From Patiria miniata (taxonomy: Eukaryota > Echinodermata > Asteroidea > Valvatida > Asterinidae), in the NCBI RefSeq assembly GCF_015706575.1, contig NW_024037076.1, forward strand, positions 19,038,898 through 19,102,897: a stretch of 64,000 nt of DNA, written 5' to 3'. Below are positions 13,701 through 21,110 of the stretch, one piece after another; the first letter of the stretch is position 1, and every line of letters begins with the position of its first letter. A model generated the notes under the pieces. It had not been told where the DNA came from, searched no databases, and saw nothing but the letters and a program-made list of their open reading frames with translations. The position numbers were made by a program, and so were the translations under genes.

Positions 13701-16700
13701 TCACAATAGAAAAATGTGAAACTTTTCTCTATTTATAAAATGCCAGTTTAGTTTAGGAAAGGCTCCAGGTGTAAATGTGTATTGTATTTCAGAGAGCCCT
13801 TACCTTGGCTTGTTTCTGCAGTGTCTCATATTCCTCTTTATCCAGCAGTGGCTTCATGGACTCCAGGAACTGTCGGATGGTGTCGTCCAGCGATGGTACC
13901 GGCATGCGGGGCAGGCTGAGCTGGAAGCTATAGGTGCCTGGGCTCAGCGCCGGAACCAACGAGCTCAAGGTCTGGCCACAGATGATGCGGACACAGGCAC
14001 CCCAGGCCAGGGTGGTCCAGGACTGGTTCTTGGGAGTCTCATCTGAGAAACGTAGGAGGGGGGAGGGGGAAGGAAAACAAGTCATATAAAACTGCCTTAC
14101 AATGGACCCTTCCTGATATGGCCTTAAGCTCCGCCCACATTGACTTTGCCTAGTGATAATAAAAATGTGATGCTTATCTTGAGGTTTATACCAAAGGTCT
14201 CAACTGGAAGCAGCTCGAGATCAGTGCAATCTGCTCTCTACCTTCACAGGTACCCATTTATACCCTGGGTGGTGAGAGGCAATTGTAGTAAAGTGTCTTG
14301 CCCAAGAACACAAGCACCTCATTTCCCACCAGGGTTCGAACCCCCGCAATGTCGCTTAGGTCAAACAGCGCAACTATTGGACCATGGCACTCACAATGCT
14401 TGTGACCAGGTTTGACCAAATACTGTGGTCACGTGATCAAAATTTGTGATCTGATTGGTCACTGTGCAACTGTTTGATTTGACAAACAGGAAAAGGTCCG
14501 TACAAGAGATTCAATGTACAAAAGAGTAATACCAGTGTCATAAATCATACTTAGCCCATGTCCCTATCCACCACCACTGGATCTTATTCCGAAATAAACA
14601 ATAAACAAACAAAAAAGAGAGAAAATGGTCCTTACGTAGCCATCCCTTGTAAGACAGCAGTATACGAAGCAGGTAGCGTCTGACGTGGAGTAGTGATACG
14701 AAGAAACAAACGCCGACCAAGAGAGATACAATCAAGACCTTCAGGTAGAAGTACGGTGGCCCTGGAGATAAGAAGAACAAAAATGCTCAGCACAATTTTG
14801 ATTAAAAACAGGTGGCTTCCAAAAAAAAGGGGAAAAAAAAGAAGAACATGCACTATACAATCATTCTTTATGGATCATTCTAGAAATTTAGGGTCCAAAG
14901 TGTGACATTTTTCCTTTCCCTTATATCTTGGTACTTTGTAATTTGCCACTCAAGTATCATGAAGACTGACTACAAATTTTGTTTTAATGTTTATCATTCT
15001 TGGAGGACGAGTGCATTGAAAAGTGCATCAAAATGATGAAATCATAGATTTCAGATGTAACAGGGACAGGCAACAAGTGGACCCAAATTTAGAGCATGTC
15101 CCTTACTCGTATGATAATTTTTTCAACCTCCAACGACTGTACCAGTACATATAGTCGGCTGTGCTTGATCATATTAATTTGCATCACAAAGCGGCATATC
15201 GTTTTCATAAAGTCATTTCATAATCATCTGACCATATGTCAAACTTTCCCATCTGTCACTCTGTGCTGCACCAAATGATTGAGTACAACTGTATGCAACT
15301 TTAATATGTACAAAGCAACTTTCTCTGCCTCAGCTCACATGGGGCGAGTCAAAAAATGCGGAACCCAAACTCAAAAAAAAAAATTGTTTCATATTTTAAA
15401 AAAAATATGTAGCACCAAACATAATAATGACTGGAAAGCCAATTTCATAAGCTACATTTAGATGAAAAAATTACTGAAATTGCTCAATCCGTTCAAAGAA
15501 TATCACCATTTAAACACAATAACCTTAAAAGCAGTTTAGTGTGTATTCTGACTGTTTGGAGCAACAAAGAAAATGACACAGGATACTTGTTCAACAACTG
15601 TCCACAACTGTAGTGCACAATATCTTTATTAACAACCCCGCTTAGGCAAACAATATGATTTATAAAATCCATTTTTACTAAAAGACGGACTTTCAAAAGG
15701 ACTTTGTTGAATATTTTAAACTTTTAAACTGAGGTTTTGTCGCTGGTGATGTTTGAAGACAATTGTGAAGACGATTCTTGAAATCGCATTTTTGGACAAC
15801 AGAGGTTTTACTTTTAGGGTCATTGTGTTTAAATGGCAATATTCTATGAACGGATTGAGCAATTTCAGTAATTTTTTCATCTAAAAGTAGCTTATGAAAT
15901 TGGCTTTCCAGTCATTATTATGCTTGGTGCTACATATTCTTTTAAATTTGAAATAAAATTTTTGGGATTTGGGCTCCGCTTTTTTGGACTCAACCTGTAC
16001 ATCATGGATATACACTCACCTCTACCGATGTATACATACTCGCCGAGTGTCCAAAACTTATCGTTGATTGATTGACAAATCTCAAAGTCCGTGATCATGA
16101 GAAGTGACACGACAGCCACAGATACTAGCAGGTTCCATGAGGAGGTTGGCCACAGACCATTCCAAATAAGGTTCCTTCAAATAAAAAATTTAATATAATA
16201 AGTTGTAAAAAGAAAATGACCGTAGGGGGTTTGAACCTGCGACCTCCAGGTTACCGTTCCGGCGCTCTACCAAGGGAGTTGACCACAGACCGTTCCAAGT
16301 TTGCAACTAAAGTTTAAAAAACAATTCTTGTTGTTTTGTTAAGTTTAACACATAAAATTGACTGGAGAGGGGTTTGAAACTATGACTTCTGGGTTACCGT
16401 TCCGGTGCTCTACCAACTGAGCTATCCAGCCCTATGTTTGTGATTTCCCAATTTGTAAATGTCTTTGTTCATGGAGCACTTCTAATAACATTTCAAAGTT
16501 GTGCAGCCTGGTGGTTATCCGGGGTCACAGGTTTGGGCTCCGGTCAATTTCTTTGTTCAACTTTAAAAGAAAAATCATTATTTTAATGCACCTAGTCAGT
16601 TCCCTTTTGTGGTTTATTTGAGAAAAAATATTGATATTAAAAAAATTTGCGAGATAAGGCCCCCCCCAAAAAATATTCGGTCTCTGGTCAGACCAAAGTT

Positions 16701-19700
16701 CCGGAATTGACGCGGCGACGCGGAGTTTTTTTTTTTTCTTCAAGCTTGAATTGTACAGACAAGGTGGGGTACTATTTTGCTTTTTTGGTGTCCTCATGTA
16801 CATTGGTGTCCTCCATAATTTGCCTTGGTGCTTTCGATCATTTGCCTTGGTGCAATTTCCCATTCCTTGGTGCTCTTTGGTAAAAAAAATTGAGTAGGTG
16901 CGGCAATAGAGGGCGCTGTTGGAGCTACCGCGGAACATTTTGGAAAAAAAAAAGATTGACGCGCATGATTAAAATCGACGCGCGCGCTGACCAGAGACCG
17001 ACTTATTTTTTTTTTGGCCTAAGTCATTGACACTGGTTCAACTATTAGGTTACATGTACCTCTGCAATATGAAAGGTTTCTATGGCAATGGAAACCGTGT
17101 ACAATGTCACCATGGAAACCCATTCAAAAATGATCTGATTTTGTTTGCTTAGGAACTAAATTTAACGTAGAAATTTTACAATGTACATGTAAGAGAGTGG
17201 TGAACAATTGAATTTTACATGACGGACTTTGAAAGACAAACTTAAAAAAAAAATCCCCCCCCCCCCACCGAGACGAAAATAAAAGGGGTTTTAACTAGGA
17301 TCTGAAAGGCATTGAGATTTTTGACAGAAAGGATGCAGTATACTGTTACTTTGGCATTTACGTTGTATAAACACTCAATACAGAGTACCCTATGCACCAG
17401 TATGCATGCATTATACTACATGACCAAAAGTTGTTTGCATGTAAGGCAAAACAAAAATGGTTGTGTTGCCTTCAGCCTAAGTTACATGTATACAAAATAT
17501 GGTAAATTCAAACTGTACTACTACGATTTTGTAACGAAATGCAAAATTATGGCATAACAAAGAAACAGAAACGGTAACATTCTAAGAGTTTATTAAATTT
17601 TTTCAAGTAGAAAAAAAACAAAAACACCCAACTGGAGATTTCAAGATTTTGGGTCGGTCGGATGAGGGCAACACAACAATTGATTTTTTTGCCTAATGAG
17701 CATCCCTTCATATTTATCCAAAGCATTATTTTGGGATGGCTGTTCAGTATTATATATCCCGGTAGGTTTTCATGATGCGATTCAAACGGAATTGTATTCT
17801 TGTTTAAACTCAACTTGACCCTTAATTTATGACTATGTTTAGCTCGAGTGTTACCAAAAGGAAATTGTTAAGTACCCTTTGTTGATAAGAAGCTTGGCAA
17901 ATTGCTGCCAAAACTGTTCAAGTACAAATGTACTTCATCACGAACACAAAGCTTTAAGGATCACACGACTGTTCACTCACATGTGCATTGTGCACAGTAC
18001 AAAGCTCAGAAAAAATACTGGTACCATTCTGTACATATACATGTACTTCATTTGTTGATAATTGTGTTGTATTTTCAGTCAATGTTTACCCGGTTAATCC
18101 TTAACTTTGATCAAGATAGTTAGAGGTACATTAAATTATGCTCACACGCACACAGACCATACAAAAACAGTACACGTGTCCAGCAGGTGTAGAGATTTTC
18201 GAAGGATCATCAAATTTCTCCATGAAACTAGAAAATACTTGAAAACCTTGTAAAACACCTCGTTTAGAAATTGTTGAAACTATTGCATGTACCCTCACTT
18301 GGTGACCACTTTTTTGTTTTAATGCACAGTATTAATATAATGTACACTGTACCAGCATGTCTTCAAGGTACCCGTATTTTACTGCACGCACTTCCGAAAA
18401 TGCAACCCTTAAAAAAATTAAAGCTATAGTCCATCATTTGCAGCCATCTGAAAAGTAACTGGCGTAACTATTGTTAAAAAACAAACTTGGTTGAAAGATA
18501 GTAAGGGAACTAAACTCCCTGTGAAATTATTCTTTCTGGGAAGCTGTCATTTTGAAGTAATCAACGAAAGAAGGCATTTCCAACGGTGATTCTTAAGAAG
18601 CACCGTAGGAAAATTTAAATTAGTAGTTCGGGTTGTTATTCAGCGCAGCGCGCACAAGTATTGGAACGACGCACACGCGCGCGCGGTTGTTATAATTCGT
18701 CGGATCAGTGCGCTACGTCGCGTATGTAGCTGCAATTCAAAGCAATTCAAAACATGATTCCTTAACTTTTGATTTGAAATTGAGATCTTAGAATGCTGTT
18801 TTTCTCGGAATGTACAGCTGAAGCTTAGCTGAAACTTCATCAGGTTAGTTGTTCAGTATCCTTCATTAGATTTTGAGCACTTTTGTTGCTTCAAACGAAC
18901 AAAATGCACAAATTACAAATGATGGACTGTAGCTTTAAACAAGATGATTCATAAAGCACAAGATATCTGTGTGAGCCGTAATACATGTACATGAACATGT
19001 ACACGTACACATGTGGGAATGAAAGTTGACTACCTTTTCCTTGGCACAAATGAGTAATAACAAACCAGGAACACATCTGCATGGATACTGTACGGTTGAA
19101 AGTATAATGTTGGGCGCAATCGGTGGATATGCGCCATCGGCCGATTGTGCTGCGCTATCGATCGATTCATGCCGCCATCGGTTGATTGCACTGCTTTTAA
19201 TCAATCACCTTTTTCATTATAGTTCACACCTCTGGAGGATATTATTTTTTTCAAAAAGTTAGTAATGTTTGAGATTTCTCACGGGATCGATCAATCCCAC
19301 AAATGCATTATTGCGTGATTGAGTGAAAGCGCAAATCCACCCATCGCACCCAACTAACATACATGTACTAGTACCGGGTACATGTATCAATTCCACTTTA
19401 CTTACTGTATGATGTACATGTACATGTAGGATGGGTAGGTTTGATGACACTTTTATGCTGGGCTAGGCAAGAGAGCTAACTTCAAATATTGCATCTGAGA
19501 AAATTGATGTGCGAAAGTATCTTCAAGCAAACTTTACGCACAATAAAGATGAAATGCACGCTGTACACAAACTTCAGTGCGTATCCTGTTACACATGCGT
19601 GTTTGTGCGGAATGGCGCACGCATCTTGGAATAGTGCAATACGCAGAGTGCGGTATGGACTGTGGCCGTGCTACATGGTTATATGTAGCATGACTTGTTA

Positions 19701-20007
19701 CATTGGATCGACCAATCAGGATCGAGGATTCAAGTTTACTTGAAGATAAATGTACATGTAGGATGGGTACGTTTGATGACACTTTATGCTGGGCAAGGCG
19801 ACTTCAAATATTGCATCTGAGAAAATTGATGCGCGAAAGTAGTTAGCCTATACTTCGACTGTATTTGTCTTACCGAGTCTTGTAGAAACTGCGTACGCAG
19901 CTCCGCCGCAGCGCCCTCAACCCAACCTTCCATTCATCCTCCTGGCCTTCCTCAAAGTACAGGACGTCAACTCTGGGCTCCTTGACAGCACTGCGTGCTT
20001 CAGCCAT
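1595..20007 (-). CDS. CPT1: Carnitine O-palmitoyltransferase 1 (15 coding exons, 3' end outside window)
   Basis: Outer mitochondrial membrane enzyme that transfers long-chain acyl groups from CoA to carnitine, the controlled step of fatty-acid import for beta-oxidation. Fifteen exons join in frame to 682 codons that align collinearly with vertebrate CPT1A (773 aa). Two membrane segments lie at about residues 58-72 and 102-122, matching the CPT1 topology and excluding CPT2 and the soluble carnitine acyltransferases. The catalytic motif [10 protein letters not shown] puts the active-site His at residue 483; the conserved YEASMTRL and RTETVR motifs are in exon 14. The start is the ATG at 20007, whose context begins MAEA as in CPT1A. 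Exon 1 has an acceptor at 20020-20022, so a non-coding 5' exon exists further right and was not located. About 90-100 C-terminal residues are missing because exon 15 ends with a donor and nothing in 1-1594 encodes the remainder. Residue 5 is Arg where CPT1A has His. Isoform (A, B or C) cannot be assigned. Confidence 0.96.
2417..2577 (-). CDS. CPT1: CPT1 coding exon 14 (residues 577-630)
   Basis: Contains [26 protein letters not shown] and [10 protein letters not shown], substrate-binding blocks shared by the family. The donor that keeps the frame is GTCAGT at 2411-2416, giving F-V-R-A-M-M across the junction, exactly collinear with FVQAMM in CPT1A. Confidence 0.95.
3510..3581 (-). CDS. CPT1: CPT1 coding exon 13 (residues 553-576)
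   Basis: Short 72-bp exon with NNDDLDL and [10 protein letters not shown], matching ANDVDLHSF and FGKGLIKKCR. Phase 0 at both ends. Confidence 0.94.
3841..4215. repeat. Repeat with three copies of a GGATTTTGCAGGATTGAGG motif
   Basis: The exact motif GGATTTTGCAGGATTGAGG ends at 3910, 4110 and 4170, separated by unrelated sequence; the segment ends near TTAGGGTTAAGG. The reverse complement recurs in several copies at 30050-30290. In intron 12 of CPT1. Confidence 0.7.
4729..5250 (+). mobile_element. MITE family A, copy 1
   Basis: About 520 bp ending in inverted repeats of the form AAAGGTATAGTCCATCATTTG and its complement. No transposase. The same sequence recurs at 7181, 11692, 18418 and 45256, with older relatives at 6136 and 36792. 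In intron 12 of CPT1. Confidence 0.85.
5359..5509 (-). CDS. CPT1: CPT1 coding exon 12 (residues 502-552)
   Basis: Contains YGPDGHC, aligned with YSEDGHC of CPT1A, and LEWDISEEM aligned with LQWDIPGEC. Acceptor TGCAG, donor GTAGGT. Confidence 0.95.
6136..6475 (+). mobile_element. MITE family A, diverged truncated copy
   Basis: Shares the leading end (AAAGGTA..., ATCATTTGC, then the GAAGTTTCAGCTCAG block) with family A but is strongly diverged and loses the distal end. In intron 11 of CPT1. Confidence 0.6.
6593..6792 (-). CDS. CPT1: CPT1 coding exon 11 (residues 436-502, catalytic His483)
   Basis: Encodes the active-site block: KYLLHG, then [11 protein letters not shown], then [16 protein letters not shown]. 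The His of EHSW (residue 483; His473 in human CPT1A) is the general base of carnitine acyltransferases. Confidence 0.97.
7181..7697 (-). mobile_element. MITE family A, copy 2 (inverted)
   Basis: Begins TAAAGCTATAGTCCATCATT and ends in its complement near 7697; the interior is the reverse complement of the copy at 4729. In CPT1 intron 10. Confidence 0.85.
8073..8215 (-). CDS. CPT1: CPT1 coding exon 10 (residues 388-435)
   Basis: Contains [12 protein letters not shown], equivalent to AALTAADRVPWA, and the [11 protein letters not shown] segment matching SLDAVEKAAFF. Acceptor CTAG, donor GTAAGT. Confidence 0.95.
8349..8402. repeat. Short tandem repeat, 11-bp unit
   Basis: About four direct copies of ACAAGTCAATC followed by a decayed one. 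The surrounding 8340-8460 (CAAGTC and AGTCTCAAGCCAAGTCACAAG) is the reverse complement of the GTGACTTG-rich stretch at 57600-57740. Confidence 0.8.
8793..9050. mobile_element. Small inverted-repeat element, about 260 bp
   Basis: Ends are near-perfect inverted repeats of about 38 bp containing GCTAAATGAGTCGTTTGTC and its complement. No coding content. In CPT1 intron 9. Confidence 0.7.
9433..9562 (-). CDS. CPT1: CPT1 coding exon 9 (residues 345-388)
   Basis: Begins [13 protein letters not shown], matching HIVVYHRGRYFKV of CPT1A, then a linker with the conserved LEQQ. A long T-rich tract precedes the acceptor. A large inverted-repeat element starts about 90 bases upstream of the acceptor, inside intron 8. 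Confidence 0.95.
9649..10990. mobile_element. Two-layer inverted-repeat element, about 1.34 kb
   Basis: The outer ends match as inverted repeats of about 80 bp (AGTCCACACTCATTGGAGGG at left, complement near 10960-10985; GACTGTTAATCATCCAA at 9718 with complement near 10850). A second inverted pair, GGGTCATTCCACCGGGTTGG, bounds an inner segment at about 9768-10583. The interior has repeated GGATGTAACATNGACAC motifs and no recognisable transposase. In intron 8 of CPT1. Confidence 0.7.
11365..11419 (-). CDS. CPT1: CPT1 coding exon 8 (residues 326-344)
   Basis: A short 55-bp exon encoding [19 protein letters not shown], aligned with RIPGEETDTIQHIKDS of CPT1A. It keeps frame with both neighbours and has clean CAG and GTAC borders. 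Confidence 0.9.
11692..12203 (+). mobile_element. MITE family A, older copy
   Basis: Same end sequence (TTAAAGGTAG...GATCATTTG) and interior order as the copy at 4729 but with many substitutions. Lies 130 bp from CPT1 exon 7. Confidence 0.75.
12333..12464 (-). CDS. CPT1: CPT1 coding exon 7 (residues 282-326)
   Basis: Contains the [14 protein letters not shown] block, equivalent to GSTIPLCSAQWERLF in CPT1A. Acceptor TTTAG, donor GTAAGT. Confidence 0.95.
12602..12706 (-). CDS. CPT1: CPT1 coding exon 6 (residues 247-282)
   Basis: Encodes [20 protein letters not shown], aligning with the EEYIYLRGRGPLMVNSNYY block of carnitine acyltransferases, then PTHVQTAR matching PTHIQAAR. Acceptor CTAG, donor GTATGT. 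Confidence 0.95.
12928..13013 (-). CDS. CPT1: CPT1 coding exon 5 (residues 219-247)
   Basis: Contains VGPKLQ and [10 protein letters not shown], matching LGPKLQ and KLKSWWATNY of CPT1A. Ends inside the DWW codon, completed by exon 6. Confidence 0.95.
13804..14042 (-). CDS. CPT1: CPT1 coding exon 4 (residues 139-218)
   Basis: Start of the cytosolic catalytic domain: [13 protein letters not shown] matches CPT1A YSFQTSLPRLPVP, then an acidic helix ending in KQAK. Ends in phase 0 at GTAAGG. Confidence 0.96.
14186..14400 (-). repeat. SINE fragment (tRNA-derived family 1)
   Basis: Contains TATACCAAAGGTCTCAA, GTAGTAAAGTGTCTTGCCCA and a B-box-like GGTTCGAACC on the complementary strand. The same family as the fuller copies at 33640-33930 and 57104-57380. 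In intron 3 of CPT1. Confidence 0.75.
14636..14761 (-). CDS. CPT1: CPT1 coding exon 3 (residues 97-139, second membrane segment)
   Basis: Encodes a hydrophobic helix (about residues 102-122) followed by [10 protein letters not shown], which matches KVLLSYHGWM after TM2 in CPT1A. Acceptor CCAG, donor GTAAGG. Confidence 0.94.
15346..15991. mobile_element. MITE family D, copy 1 (long inverted repeat)
   Basis: About 645 bp with arms of about 150 bp: GAGTC...GGAACCCAAA at left and GGGCTCCGC...GGACTC at right, and long arm segments containing AAATTGCTCAATCCGTTC and its complement. Copy 2 is at 49824. It ends 29 bp from CPT1 exon 2. Confidence 0.8.
16020..16174 (-). CDS. CPT1: CPT1 coding exon 2 (residues 45-97, first membrane segment)
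   Basis: Follows exon 1 in phase 2. It contains the pattern P-T-S-S-W-N-L-L-V followed by a hydrophobic run (about residues 58-72), aligning with the NPSSWL start of TM1 in CPT1A. Donor GTGAGT. A repeat element ends only about 29 bases beyond the donor side. Confidence 0.93.
16219..16290 (-). repeat. tRNA-like sequence, decayed
   Basis: Reverse strand has GGTAACCTGGAGGTCGCAGG then GTTCAAACCCCC, a T-arm/B-box-like stretch, plus GGTAGAGCGCCGGAACGG, the A-box/anticodon side of a tRNA-derived repeat. The 5' end is degenerate, so not a functional tRNA. Confidence 0.5.
16361..16431 (-). repeat. tRNA-like sequence (Thr GGT type), probably pseudogene or SINE head
   Basis: Reverse strand shows GCTGGATAGCTCAGTTGGTA, then GAGC, anticodon loop ACGGTAA (anticodon GGT), then TTTCAAACCCC and closing TCCAG. 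Anticodon and T stems carry mismatches. Third relative at 53912. Confidence 0.55.
16657..17020 (+). mobile_element. MITE family B, copy 1
   Basis: 364 bp with inverted ends AGGCC(C/A)n...CGGTCTCTGGTCAG and CTGACCAGAGACCG...TTTTGGCCT. Reverse complement of the element at 61425-61784, nearly identical over the whole length. Reading frames inside are not coding. In CPT1 intron 1. Confidence 0.85.
18418..18938 (-). mobile_element. MITE family A, copy 3 (inverted)
   Basis: Begins TTAAAGCTATAGTCCATCAT, ends with ATGATGGACTGTAGCTTTAA; interior matches the copy at 7181. In CPT1 intron 1. Confidence 0.85.
19109..19354. mobile_element. Small inverted-repeat element, about 246 bp
   Basis: Ends GTTGGGCGCAATCGGTGGAT and the near-complement ATCCACCCATCGCACCCAAC; interior has repeated CGATNGATT motifs. 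No coding content. In CPT1 intron 1. Confidence 0.7.
19405..19840 (+). repeat. Direct repeat pair of about 95 bp
   Basis: Two copies (about 19405-19505 and 19747-19840) share ACATGTAGGATGGGTA, TTTGATGACACTTT, ATGCTGGGC and CTTCAAATATTGCATCTGAG, separated by about 240 bp. The second copy runs to within 35 bp of the CPT1 exon 1 donor. Confidence 0.75.
19874..20007 (-). CDS. CPT1: CPT1 coding exon 1 (residues 1-45)
   Basis: Start ATG is at 20005-20007, 12 bases after an acceptor; donor is GTAAGA. It encodes the cytosolic N-terminus, the region that in CPT1A mediates malonyl-CoA inhibition. Glu3 is present; residue 5 is Arg. The sequence is otherwise diverged from vertebrates, as expected for this segment. 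Confidence 0.92.
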
Positions 20008-20504
20008 GCTTCAGCTTAACTGTGGGGTACAATACAAAAAAAAATCAATACTTAATGTCAGTAATGTGTGGAGTGCCTTTTCTCTTGCATTCAAAGCACT
20101 AGGTGGACAAGGAATAACATGAAAACCCAGGGGTTGTAAGGATACCATTTCTTCAAGAGAGAGAAGACCGAGCATCAAGCTGGCAGCAGTTGCAATGATA
20201 ACTAGATCTAAGTCTGTTCCATGAACAGAACATCTGTTTCCACATTATGATTTTTTTATGAGCTTGTTTTTGTGACTTTATGTTTTTATGAGCTTATGTT
20301 TTGCATTTATCCAGATATTAAATATTTATTATATGCACGAACTAGAAATCACGTTACAAAACGAATTTTGAATGTACTTGTAGCGTGTTTGTTATGCGTT
20401 ATGTGTTATGCGTTATGCAGATACGATGACTAGAAATTTAAAAAGATCAATAAAAAAATCAAGCAGTCATTTCAGTTTTCATTTAAAGACATTCCTGTTT
20501 ATGT

Positions 20505-21110
20505 GCATGCCAAGTTTCAACCCATATCGCCCTTTAGTTCTGTACATATAAGCAATTAAAAAATGAAAATTTAGGATGACGTCACATGTCCCGTGATGAC
20601 GTTATTTGTCAATGCACACATTTACAATGTGGTCTTGATTTGCACCAAGTTTGGAGTTGATCTGATCAAAGCCAGTGTCAAATTTGTAAGTAAAAAAATT
20701 CATAAAAAATCAGCCGATGACGTCATCGTGATGTCACTTAGATTTTGCATATTATTAACATTATCAATCCTCCGACCAAGTTTCAGGACGATCAGACCTT
20801 CCCTTATGTGTGTTTTGAAAAATCGCATTTTTGATGACGTCATTCTGACGTCACACTTTTGTCACTTTTTTGTGCATACCTCTTTGACCTAACAAACCCA
20901 TAACAGAAAGAATTTTGACTTTAGCATGTTGGGAGATATGGTGACCATCTTCAAAAATTCAAAATCTATATGAAATCACCTATAACACATCCCGGTCTAC
21001 CTATATACCAAGTTTCAACCCGATCGGACGTACAGTTTTCTAGATAGGATCTTCAAATATGCACCTTTAAGATGACGTCACATCATGACATCATCACGAA
21101 AGTCACTCTT
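20505..21110 (+). repeat. Degenerate array of CCAAGTTT/TGACGTCA units
   Basis: A block CCAAGTTT followed by a GATC(G/A)GA-type phrase recurs at about 20510, 20646, 20778 and 21010. Between them GATGACGTCA or close variants recur at about 20576, 20594, 20715, 20833 and 21071. Looks like one diverged tandem repeat rather than independent regulatory sites. Confidence 0.65.

Noticed and set aside
16525..16938. 137-codon minus-strand frame
   Set aside because: Lies inside MITE family B and reappears as a fragment in the copy at 61425; repeat sequence, not a gene.
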